Below are positions 1 to 6,574 of a DNA stretch of 20,132 nt, piece by piece. Position 1 is the first letter of the stretch. Each line of letters starts with the position of its first letter. Location: assembly GCA_031277355.1 (NCBI GenBank), contig JAITMN010000221.1, forward strand, positions 1 to 20,132, in the 5' to 3' direction. The translations under genes and the position numbers were made by a program. This stretch comes from Nevskiaceae bacterium. GTDB taxonomy: Bacteria > Pseudomonadota > Gammaproteobacteria > Steroidobacterales > Steroidobacteraceae. The notes under the pieces are model-generated. The model was not told where the DNA came from, made no database searches, and saw only the letters and a program-made list of their open reading frames with translations.

Positions 1-915
1 ATCGGTGGATATCGGAATGTCCGGTCGCACCGCGCGCAGACGGCGCAGCTTCTGCTTGAATTCCAGCACCGTGTAACCGCGACGCATCGCCGACAGCACG
101 CGATCCGAACCGCTCTGCACCGGCAGATGCAGATGATTGGCAAGCTTGGGCGTGCGCGCATAAGCGGCGATCAGGCCATCGCCAAAATGCAGCGGATGCG
201 AAGTGGTGAAGCGAATACGTTCGATTCCGGGCAGCGCGGCCACCGCGAGAATCAACTGCCCCAAATCCATCGGCTCCGCGCCTTCACGCTCACCTTCATA
301 GGCGTTGACGTTCTGCCCCAGCAACGTGATCTCGGCAACACCCTGCGCCGCGAGGCCACCGACTTCGCGCAGCACATCGGCGGCGGGGCGGCTGATCTCG
401 TCCCCGCGCGTATAAGGCACCACGCAATAACTGCAATACTTGCTGCAGCCTTCCATGATCGACACGAACGCGCTCGCCCCTTCGGCGCGCGGCTCGGGCA
501 GGCGGTCGAATTTTTCGATCTCGGGGAAACTCACATCCACCTGCGCGCGTCCAGTGCCGCGCAGCGCGCCGATCATCTGCGGCAGCCGGTGGATGGTCTG
601 CGGGCCGAACACCAGGTCCACGTGCGGCGCACGCCGGACAATCGCCTCGCCCTCCTGACTCGCCACACAGCCGCCCACGCCGATGATGAGCTCCGGACGC
701 TGTTGTTTCAGCAGTCGCCATTGGCCCAACAGCGAGTACACTTTGTCCTCAGCTTTGTCACGGACCGAACAGGTGTTGACCAACAGGATGTCTGCCGATT
801 GCTCGTCCCGAGCGGGCACGAAGCCCTGTGCCACGGCGAGCACGTCCTCCATTCGCGAGGAGTCGTACTCGTTCATCTGGCAGCCGTATGTCTTGATGAA
901 ATAGCGATCTGGCAT
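1..915 (-). CDS. miaB: tRNA-2-methylthio-N6-dimethylallyladenosine synthase MiaB (3' end outside window)
   Basis: This radical SAM methylthiotransferase adds a 2-methylthio group to isopentenyladenosine at position 37 of tRNAs reading UNN codons. The visible 305 residues begin MPDRYFIKTYGCQMNEYDSS. The UPF0004 domain has its three cluster cysteines at C12 (YGCQMN), C49 (NTCSVR) and C83 (GGCVAS). The radical SAM CxxxCxxC follows at C157, C161 and C164 (GCSKYCSYCVVPYTRG), then LGQNVNAY and the HLPVQSGSD motif. The family is about 440-480 aa, so the rest of the radical SAM domain and the TRAM domain lie beyond base 1. The ATG at 913-915 gives the standard N-terminus of the family. The gene is divergent from the oxidase operon, with a 140-bp gap. 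No frameshift or unusual residue is seen. Confidence 0.97.
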   Translation of the reverse strand, partial: MPDRYFIKTYGCQMNEYDSSRMEDVLAVAQGFVPARDEQSADILLVNTCSVRDKAEDKVYSLLGQWRLLKQQRPELIIGVGGCVASQEGEAIVRRAPHVDLVFGPQTIHRLPQMIGALRGTGRAQVDVSFPEIEKFDRLPEPRAEGASAFVSIMEGCSKYCSYCVVPYTRGDEISRPAADVLREVGGLAAQGVAEITLLGQNVNAYEGEREGAEPMDLGQLILAVAALPGIERIRFTTSHPLHFGDGLIAAYARTPKLANHLHLPVQSGSDRVLSAMRRGYTVLEFKQKLRRLRAVRPDIPISTD

Positions 916-941
916 GGCAAAAGCAGTGCAAGTCTACCGAT

Positions 942-975
942 GTTTGCGCGACAATGACTCGCAATTGGCGCAAAC
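942..975. promoter_or_regulatory. Perfect 8-bp inverted repeat in the miaB/ccoN divergent intergenic region
   Basis: GTTTGCGC at 942-949 and GCGCAAAC at 968-975 are perfect reverse complements separated by 18 nt. They lie between the miaB start and the ccoN leader, a plausible place for an operator acting on one or both genes. The repeat does not match the FNR/ANR consensus TTGAT-N4-ATCAA, which might be expected for a cbb3 operon, and I found no such box between 916 and 1055. The function is inferred only from position and symmetry. Confidence 0.35.
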
Positions 976-998
976 GACTGCCCACAAGGGAATTTTTT

Positions 999-1018
999 GC
1001 TGCTTCGGCAGCGTTTTT
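999..1018 (+). terminator. Terminator-like hairpin in the ccoN leader
   Basis: A GCTGC-TTCG-GCAGC stem-loop at 999-1012, with the very stable TTCG tetraloop, is followed after one G by TTTTT at 1014-1018. The order stem then T-run fits intrinsic termination on the + strand, only 38 bp before the ccoN ATG. It may be an attenuator or insulator for ccoN. The stem is short, so termination could be weak. Confidence 0.45.
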
Positions 1019-1055
1019 CGATTACAGTTTCACATAGATGGCTAGGGAGAGCAGC

Positions 1056-2507
1056 ATGAGCGCTCAATCACAGACGTTCTACAACGACAAGGTTGTCCGT
1101 CAGTTCACCGTAATGACCGTGGTCTGGGGCATCGTCGGCATGCTCGTGGGCGTGTTGCTGGCCGCGCAGTACTACTGGCCGGTGCTGAACTTCGATCAGC
1201 ATGTGAGCTGGCTCAGCAATGGGCGGCTGCGGCCCCTGCACACCAACGCGATCATCTTTGCCTTCGGCGGCTGCGCGCTGTTTGCTTCGAGCCTGCACAT
1301 CGTGCAACGCACCTGCCACGTGCGGCTGATCTCCGACGGCCTGGCGGCGTTCGTGTTCTGGGGCTGGCAGGCCATCATCGTGGCCGCCGCAATCACGCTG
1401 CCGCTGGGTTATACGCAGGGCATGGAATACGCCGAACTGGTGTGGCCCATCGACGTCGCGATCACCGTGGTGTGGCTGGCGTATGCGGCGCTGTTCTTCG
1501 GCACGATTGCCAAGCGCCACGTGCAGCATATCTATGTGGCCAACTGGTTCTTCGGCGCTTACATCATCACGATTGCGCTGCTGCATGTGGTGCGCAATCT
1601 TGCCATTCCCACCGGCTGGATGAGTTCCTATCCGGTGTACAGCGGCGCGGTCGATGCAATGGTGCAGTGGTGGTACGGCCATAACGCCGTGGGCTTCTTT
1701 CTCACCGCGGCCTTTCTCGGCATGATGTACTACTTCATTCCGAAGCAGGCCGAGCGGCCCATTTATTCCTACCGTCTGTCGGTGGTGCATTTCTGGGCGC
1801 TGATTGCGATCTACATGTGGGCCGGTCCGCATCATCTGCTCTACGCCGCACTGCCGGACTGGGCGCAGTCGCTGGGCATGGTGTTCTCGCTGGTGCTGCT
1901 GGCCCCGTCATGGGGCGGCGCGATCAACGGCATCCTCACGCTGTCGGGCGTGTGGCACAAGCTGCGCACCGATCCGATATTGAAGTTCCTGATCGTGGCG
2001 CTGTCGTTCTACATGATGTCCACGTTTGAAGGGCCGATGATGTCGATCAAGACGGTCAATTCATTGTCTCACTACACCGACTGGACCATCGGCCACGTTC
2101 ACTCCGGCGCGCTGGGCTGGGTGGCGATGATTTCCATTGGCTCGCTGTATGCGCTGTGGCCACGGCTGCTGGGCCTGAAGCAGATGTACTCGACCAAGTG
2201 GATCGACACGCACTTCTGGATTCACACCGTCGGCGTGGTGCTGTACATCGCCTCGATGTGGATCGCCGGCGTGATGCAGGGAATGATGTCGCGCGCCACC
2301 GATCCCAATGGCACGCTGGTCTATCCGGAGTTCATCTCCACGCTGATCGAGACCAAGCCGTACTACCTGATCCGTCTGGCCGGCGGCGTGCTGTGTCTGA
2401 TCGGCATGGGGCTGATGCTGGTGAACGTACTGAAGACGCTGCAACAGGCAAAGAATCCGGCGCCGCAACCGGTGCTGGAGCCGGATGCCGCGCAGGCGCG
2501 AGCGTAG
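1056..2507 (+). CDS. ccoN: cbb3-type cytochrome c oxidase subunit I (CcoN)
   Basis: This is the catalytic subunit of the high-affinity proton-pumping cbb3 oxidase in the inner membrane, reducing O2 at a heme b3-CuB centre. The 483-aa protein is hydrophobic throughout and has the usual family length. Expected ligands are visible: H62 and H349 for heme b, H347 for heme b3 (DWTIGHVHSG), and H209 (GHNAVGFF) with H259 and H260 (GPHH) for CuB. Y253 sits at the place of the histidine-crosslinked tyrosine of this family. E325 in STFEGPMMS is conserved. The start at 1056 is chosen because AGGGAG at 1044-1049 is well spaced from it; the in-frame ATG at 1038 lacks such a site. It is the first gene of the operon, and ccoO follows after 11 nt. 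Confidence 0.97.
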   Translation: MSAQSQTFYNDKVVRQFTVMTVVWGIVGMLVGVLLAAQYYWPVLNFDQHVSWLSNGRLRPLHTNAIIFAFGGCALFASSLHIVQRTCHVRLISDGLAAFVFWGWQAIIVAAAITLPLGYTQGMEYAELVWPIDVAITVVWLAYAALFFGTIAKRHVQHIYVANWFFGAYIITIALLHVVRNLAIPTGWMSSYPVYSGAVDAMVQWWYGHNAVGFFLTAAFLGMMYYFIPKQAERPIYSYRLSVVHFWALIAIYMWAGPHHLLYAALPDWAQSLGMVFSLVLLAPSWGGAINGILTLSGVWHKLRTDPILKFLIVALSFYMMSTFEGPMMSIKTVNSLSHYTDWTIGHVHSGALGWVAMISIGSLYALWPRLLGLKQMYSTKWIDTHFWIHTVGVVLYIASMWIAGVMQGMMSRATDPNGTLVYPEFISTLIETKPYYLIRLAGGVLCLIGMGLMLVNVLKTLQQAKNPAPQPVLEPDAAQARA

Positions 2508-2518
2508 AGGGAACTGCC

Positions 2519-3133
2519 ATGAGCGGTACACACGAAAAGATCGAGAAGAACGTCGGCCTGATGGCCGTGCTGATTGCAGTGGCGGTGTCGTTCGGCGGAT
2601 TGGCCGAAATCATCCCGCTGATGTTTCAGGCCGAAGCCATCGAGCCGCTGCCCGGCGTCGTGCCACGACCAGCGCTGGAACTGGCCGGCAACGACATCTA
2701 CGTGCGCGAAGGCTGTTACAACTGCCATTCGCAGATGGTGCGCACGCTGCGCTTTGAAACCGAACGCTACGGTCACTATTCGCTGGCCGGCGAGTCGGTG
2801 TACGACCGGCCGCATCAATGGGGCAGCAAGCGCACCGGGCCTGATCTGGCGCGCGTTGGTGGCCGTTACTCCGACGACTGGCACCGCGCGCATCTGACCG
2901 ACCCGCGCAGTGTGGTGCCGGAGTCGAACATGCCCGGCTATGGCTGGATGGCCGAGCGCTTCGTGGATGGCGACACCATCGCCCGTCACATGCGGGCGCG
3001 GCGCAAGCTGGGTGAACCGTATACCGACGAAGACATCGCGGGCGCAGCCAAGGCCGTGGAAGGCGCCAGCGAAATGGACGCGCTGATCGCCTACCTGCAA
3101 GGGCTGGGCCGGCACGCGCCGCTGGGGAATTGA
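2519..3133 (+). CDS. ccoO: cbb3-type cytochrome c oxidase subunit II (CcoO, mono-heme)
   Basis: This is the membrane-anchored c-type cytochrome subunit that passes electrons to CcoN. The 204-aa protein has one N-terminal transmembrane helix at about 13-36 (VGLMAVLIAVAVSFGG) and a periplasmic heme c domain with CYNCH at C66-C69-H70, followed by the family signature SQMVRTLRFETERYG. M138 (SNMPGY) is the likely axial heme ligand. The start at 2519 is preceded by AGAGGGA across the end of ccoN. The length is typical for the family. The ccoQ start follows only 2 nt after the stop. Confidence 0.97.
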   Translation: MSGTHEKIEKNVGLMAVLIAVAVSFGGLAEIIPLMFQAEAIEPLPGVVPRPALELAGNDIYVREGCYNCHSQMVRTLRFETERYGHYSLAGESVYDRPHQWGSKRTGPDLARVGGRYSDDWHRAHLTDPRSVVPESNMPGYGWMAERFVDGDTIARHMRARRKLGEPYTDEDIAGAAKAVEGASEMDALIAYLQGLGRHAPLGN

Positions 3134-3135
3134 AC

Positions 3136-3291
3136 ATGGTGTCCGGATTGATCACCGCGTTGCTGCTGGCGCTGTTCATCGGCGGCTGGATATGGGCCTG
3201 GAGCCCAGCGCGCAAAAGGGATTTCGACGCGGCTGCACAATTGCCGCTCAATGATGACGCGGCCCCGGCCGGCAAGGAGCACAGACCATGA
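3136..3291 (+). CDS. ccoQ: cbb3-type cytochrome oxidase small subunit CcoQ/FixQ
   Basis: This 51-aa membrane protein has one hydrophobic helix at about 4-22 followed by WSPARKRDFDAAAQLPL, the FixQ-type tail rich in basic then acidic residues. In other bacteria CcoQ stabilises the oxidase and favours CcoP assembly. It sits between ccoO and ccoP as usual. Its TGA overlaps the ATG of ccoP (ATGA at 3288-3291), which suggests translational coupling. Confidence 0.92.
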   Translation: MVSGLITALLLALFIGGWIWAWSPARKRDFDAAAQLPLNDDAAPAGKEHRP

Positions 3292-4202
3292 GCCCGTTCT
3301 GGTCCTTCTACATCATCTTGTTGGTGGTGATAAACCTCGGTGGCTGCACGTTTCTGCTGTGGTGGACTTCGCGTCCCAAGCTCGATGATCCGGGCAACAC
3401 CAGCCATGTATGGGATGGCGACATCACCGAATACGACAAACCGTTGCCGCGCTGGTGGATCAACCTGTTCTATCTGACGCTGGTGTTCTCCGTCGGTTAT
3501 CTGATCTGGTATCCGGGCGCGGGCAGCTTTGCCGGCATCGGCAAGTGGACTTCGCAAAATGAAGTGGCGAAGGATCAGGCCGCCGGCGATGAAAAGCTCG
3601 CTGCAACCTTCCGTCCGTTTGAAGGCAAGTCCATCGACGAACTGGCGCGCGATGCCACCGCGCGGGCGCTGGGCCGGGGCATCTACGGCAGCCAATGCGC
3701 CACCTGCCATGGCGCGCTGGCGCAGGGCGCAAACGGTTATCCGAATCTCACGGACAACATCTGGCATTGGGGCGGCAGCGCCGAACAGGTGACGCAGACG
3801 GTGTTGCAGGGGCGCACCGCAGCGATGCCAAGCTGGAGTGAGGCGCTGACCTCGATGGGCGGCGCGAACGCGGTGGACGATGTGACCACCTATGTGCTGT
3901 CGCGCACCGATTCCTCGCTGCTGTCGACCAACGCGGAGGCCATCGCGCGCGGCGGCAAGCTGTTCGCCAGCGTGTGTTCGGCCTGTCATGGCGCCGATGG
4001 CCGTGGCAATGTCGATCTGGGTTCGCCCGATCTCACCGACAGCGATTGGCTGTATGGCCGCAGCCGCGCGGCAATCCGCGAAGGCATCGAACGGGGTCGC
4101 AATGGCGTGATGCCTGCGCAGCAACCGCTGATCGGTGAAATGCGCGCGCGTCTGGCGGCCGCGTATGTCTGGTCGCTATCACATCCCACAGCATCGCAAT
4201 GA
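3288..4202 (+). CDS. ccoP: cbb3-type cytochrome c oxidase subunit III (CcoP, di-heme)
   Basis: This di-heme cytochrome c subunit receives electrons from soluble or membrane cytochromes and passes them to CcoO. The 304-aa protein begins with two transmembrane helices (about 5-26 and 58-75), a two-helix form of CcoP, with the family motif DGDITEYDKPLPRWW between them. Two heme-binding sites follow: CATCH at C137-C140-H141 and CSACH at C230-C233-H234. Methionines in AAMPSW and GVMPAQ are likely axial ligands. The length is normal. It overlaps ccoQ upstream and the next small gene downstream by 4 nt each. Confidence 0.97.
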   Translation: MSPFWSFYIILLVVINLGGCTFLLWWTSRPKLDDPGNTSHVWDGDITEYDKPLPRWWINLFYLTLVFSVGYLIWYPGAGSFAGIGKWTSQNEVAKDQAAGDEKLAATFRPFEGKSIDELARDATARALGRGIYGSQCATCHGALAQGANGYPNLTDNIWHWGGSAEQVTQTVLQGRTAAMPSWSEALTSMGGANAVDDVTTYVLSRTDSSLLSTNAEAIARGGKLFASVCSACHGADGRGNVDLGSPDLTDSDWLYGRSRAAIREGIERGRNGVMPAQQPLIGEMRARLAAAYVWSLSHPTASQ

Positions 4203-4492
4203 TTCAGCAAGGCACCGACTTCGACCATCCGCGCCGATCGCTGGCGCAGCGGGCCGGAGCGGTGCTTTGGCCGAGTTTTTTTGCCGCCGGCGTGGGAACG
4301 GTGGTGCTGTTTGCGCTGGTGGACCCCGTTGACCTGTTCGATCTGATCTTTCCCGAAGCGGAAATATCACGCGGATTGGGCTACTCGCTGGGTTTCTTCT
4401 CACTCTGGATCGCCACGTTCAGCTCCAGCGTGTTCACGTGGATATTGCTGCGGCCGAGCAGCCGCTACAACCATCCCATGCGGCCGGGTTGA
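4199..4492 (+). CDS. Small two-helix membrane protein of unknown function in the cco operon
   Basis: I do not recognise a named family. The 97-aa protein has two predicted transmembrane helices, at about 22-41 (AVLWPSFFAAGVGTVVLFAL) and 60-84 (GYSLGFFSLWIATFSSSVF), with a short acidic segment (DLFDLIFPEAE) between them. Its ATG overlaps the ccoP stop (ATGA at 4199-4202), and ccoG starts at or before its end. This position between structural and assembly genes makes a role in cbb3 assembly or stability likely, but that is inference. Codon composition matches its neighbours, so it is probably a genuine gene. Confidence 0.8.
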   Translation: MIQQGTDFDHPRRSLAQRAGAVLWPSFFAAGVGTVVLFALVDPVDLFDLIFPEAEISRGLGYSLGFFSLWIATFSSSVFTWILLRPSSRYNHPMRPG

Positions 4493-4494
4493 TC

Positions 4495-6084
4495 GTGGCC
4501 GAGAACACGCAAACTGCCGGGGCTGCCTACGTCAGCGAGGCGAAGATTTATCCGCGCGGCGTGGATGGCCGCTATCAGCGTCTGCGGCATCTGGCTGCCT
4601 TCGTGCTGCTGGGGCTGTACTACCTGCTGCCGTGGGTTCGATGGAATGGCAATCAGGCGGTGCTGCTTGATCTTCCCGCGCGGCTGTTTCGCATCTTCGG
4701 TCTGGTGTTCTGGCCGCAGGATTTTCTGTTTCTCGCGCTGCTGCTGATCATCGCGGCGCTGTCGCTGTTCTTTTTCACCGCGCTCGCGGGCCGCTTGTGG
4801 TGCGGCTACGCCTGCCCGCAAACAGTGTGGACCGAAGCCTTCCTGATGATGGAGCGCTGGACCGAAGGCAATCGCAACGAGCGGATGCGCCTCGACGCCG
4901 CGCCGTGGTCGGCGCACAAGCTGCTGCGCAAGGGCAGCAAACATCTGCTGTGGGCGGTGTTCGGATTGTGGACCGGCTTCACGTTCGTGGGCTTCTTCAC
5001 GCCCATCCTGCCGCTGGCCGAGCGCGTGCTGAGCTTCTCGCTGGGCGGCTGGGAAACATTCTGGATTCTGTTCTATGGCTTTGCCACCTGGGGCAATGCC
5101 GGCTTCCTGCGCGAGCAGGTCTGCAAATACATGTGTCCGTATGCGCGCTTTCAAAGCGCGATGTTCGATCGCAATTCGCTGATCATTTCGTATGACCCGA
5201 TGCGCGGCGAACCGCGCGGCCCGCGCCGCCGTGGCCTCGCCGATGTGATCGCACGCGGTCGCGGACTGCTCGACAACATCACCGCCAGCAATTACGTGTT
5301 CGAGGCCAGCCAACACCCCAGCGCCGCTGCGCAGGCCAGCGCAGCGCGCGGCACGATCACCTTTGATCAAACCTATTCGGCTTCCGCAAACACCCCGCGC
5401 ACCGCCCCGGCTCCCGAACAATTGGGCGACTGCGTGGACTGCACGATCTGCGTGCAGGTCTGTCCCACTGGCATCGACATTCGCAATGGCCTGCAATACG
5501 AGTGCATTGCCTGCGGAGCCTGCATCGACGGCTGCAACGAAGTGATGAGCAAGCTGGGGTATCCGCGCGGGCTGATCCGCTACTCCACGCAGAACGCCAT
5601 CGAGGGCAAGCCCACGCGCATCGCGCGTCCGCGCATCGCGATCTACGCCACGCTGCTGGTGCTGTTGATGGCCGGCTGGACCTGGGGCGTTTCGCATCGC
5701 AGTTCCTTCATCGCTGAGGCGATACGTGATCGCAACGCGCTGTATCGCATCGACGGGGATCACATCGACAACACCTACACGCTGAAGATCGTGAACAAGC
5801 GCGACATGCCCGTGATGTTTCGCGTGTCGATCAGCGGCGGCCCGGAAGGGCTGCGGATGGCCGATGTGCCGGAGCTGGTTGAAGCCCCGCCCAATGGCGT
5901 GCTGTCGCTACCGCTGACGCTCATCGCGCCCGAAGCAACGCGCGGCCTGCACCGGCTGCATTTCATCGTCGAAAGTCAGGGCGATGGCAGTCGCGCAGAA
6001 GTGGACAGCCGTTTCTTCGGACCTGGCCGCGACCGGGACGACCGGGATGAACGTCGCGACGAACATCAACGTGAGCACCGCTGA
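4495..6084 (+). CDS. ccoG: cbb3 oxidase accessory protein CcoG/FixG/RdxA (polyferredoxin, Cu reductase)
   Basis: CcoG is an inner-membrane iron-sulfur protein shown elsewhere to reduce Cu(II) for cbb3 maturation. Several transmembrane segments occur in the first 240 residues, with cysteine pairs CGYACPQ (C103, C107) and CKYMCPYARFQ (C210, C214). Two classical [4Fe-4S] motifs follow, CVDCTICVQVCP (C313, C316, C319, C323) and CIACGACIDGC (C337, C340, C343, C347). There is one more helix near 387-405 and then a C-terminal FixG Ig-like domain. The start is uncertain: the GTG at 4495, 2 nt after the previous stop, is preferred; an ATG at 4438 would add 19 residues and overlap that gene by 55 nt. 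The stretch between RGEPRG and GDCVDC appears longer than usual for the family. Confidence 0.93.
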   Translation: MAENTQTAGAAYVSEAKIYPRGVDGRYQRLRHLAAFVLLGLYYLLPWVRWNGNQAVLLDLPARLFRIFGLVFWPQDFLFLALLLIIAALSLFFFTALAGRLWCGYACPQTVWTEAFLMMERWTEGNRNERMRLDAAPWSAHKLLRKGSKHLLWAVFGLWTGFTFVGFFTPILPLAERVLSFSLGGWETFWILFYGFATWGNAGFLREQVCKYMCPYARFQSAMFDRNSLIISYDPMRGEPRGPRRRGLADVIARGRGLLDNITASNYVFEASQHPSAAAQASAARGTITFDQTYSASANTPRTAPAPEQLGDCVDCTICVQVCPTGIDIRNGLQYECIACGACIDGCNEVMSKLGYPRGLIRYSTQNAIEGKPTRIARPRIAIYATLLVLLMAGWTWGVSHRSSFIAEAIRDRNALYRIDGDHIDNTYTLKIVNKRDMPVMFRVSISGGPEGLRMADVPELVEAPPNGVLSLPLTLIAPEATRGLHRLHFIVESQGDGSRAEVDSRFFGPGRDRDDRDERRDEHQREHR

Positions 6085-6574
6085 GCCTTCCTCGAAGTTC
6101 TGGCGCGAACCGATGATGTGGCTGGTGATAGGACTGCCGCTGTCGGCGGTGATCGCCAGCGTGTGGTTGCTGGTGAAGCTGTCGGGCGATCCGCTCAATG
6201 ATGTGGTGAGAGACGACGTGCAGCGCGTGGCCGAAGCGCAGGTGGTGAATCTTGCGCCGGATGAACTGGCGCAGCAGCGCGGCCTTGCGATGCTGCTCAG
6301 CGTCGTGGATGACCGGCTCGAACTGCGCACGGCTTCGGGCGAGCTGCCACAGACCGGCGCGCTGCATCTGCTGTTGGCGCATCCGCTGGATGCCTCGCAA
6401 GACCGCGAACTGCTGCTGCAACCCGATGGCGATGTGTGGCGCACCGATGCGCCGGCAACCGATCACGACTGGAACATCACGGTCACGGCGCAGGACGGCG
6501 CTTGGCGCATCACCGGCCGTCTGCTGCGCGATGGCAAGGCAGCGTTGCTGCAATCGACGCTGGCGCGGCGGTGA
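6047..6574 (+). CDS. ccoH: cbb3 oxidase assembly protein CcoH/FixH
   Basis: FixH/CcoH is a single-span inner-membrane protein needed for stable cbb3 assembly. The 175-aa protein has a transmembrane helix at about 24-44 (MMWLVIGLPLSAVIASVW) and a periplasmic domain with the family phrase GDPLNDVVRDDVQRVAEAQ just after it. Identification rests on that start, the FixH-like length and its place between ccoG and ccoI. The ATG at 6047 overlaps the end of ccoG by 38 nt; a GTG at 6071 is a possible alternative start. The stop overlaps the next start (GTGA at 6571-6574). Confidence 0.88.
   Translation: MNVATNINVSTAEPSSKFWREPMMWLVIGLPLSAVIASVWLLVKLSGDPLNDVVRDDVQRVAEAQVVNLAPDELAQQRGLAMLLSVVDDRLELRTASGELPQTGALHLLLAHPLDASQDRELLLQPDGDVWRTDAPATDHDWNITVTAQDGAWRITGRLLRDGKAALLQSTLARR

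Noticed and set aside
127..957. Long open frame on the + strand antisense to miaB
   Set aside because: The minus-strand translation is unambiguous MiaB with all six cluster cysteines; the + frame is a high-GC shadow.
2610..4124. 504-codon open frame on the minus strand across ccoO-ccoP
   Set aside because: It is antisense to ccoO, ccoQ and ccoP, which have clear heme motifs. The translation is Arg/Ala/Pro-rich with no domain.
4465..5763. 432-codon minus-strand frame across ccoG
   Set aside because: It is antisense to a clear CcoG with full ferredoxin motifs; the composition is typical of a GC shadow.
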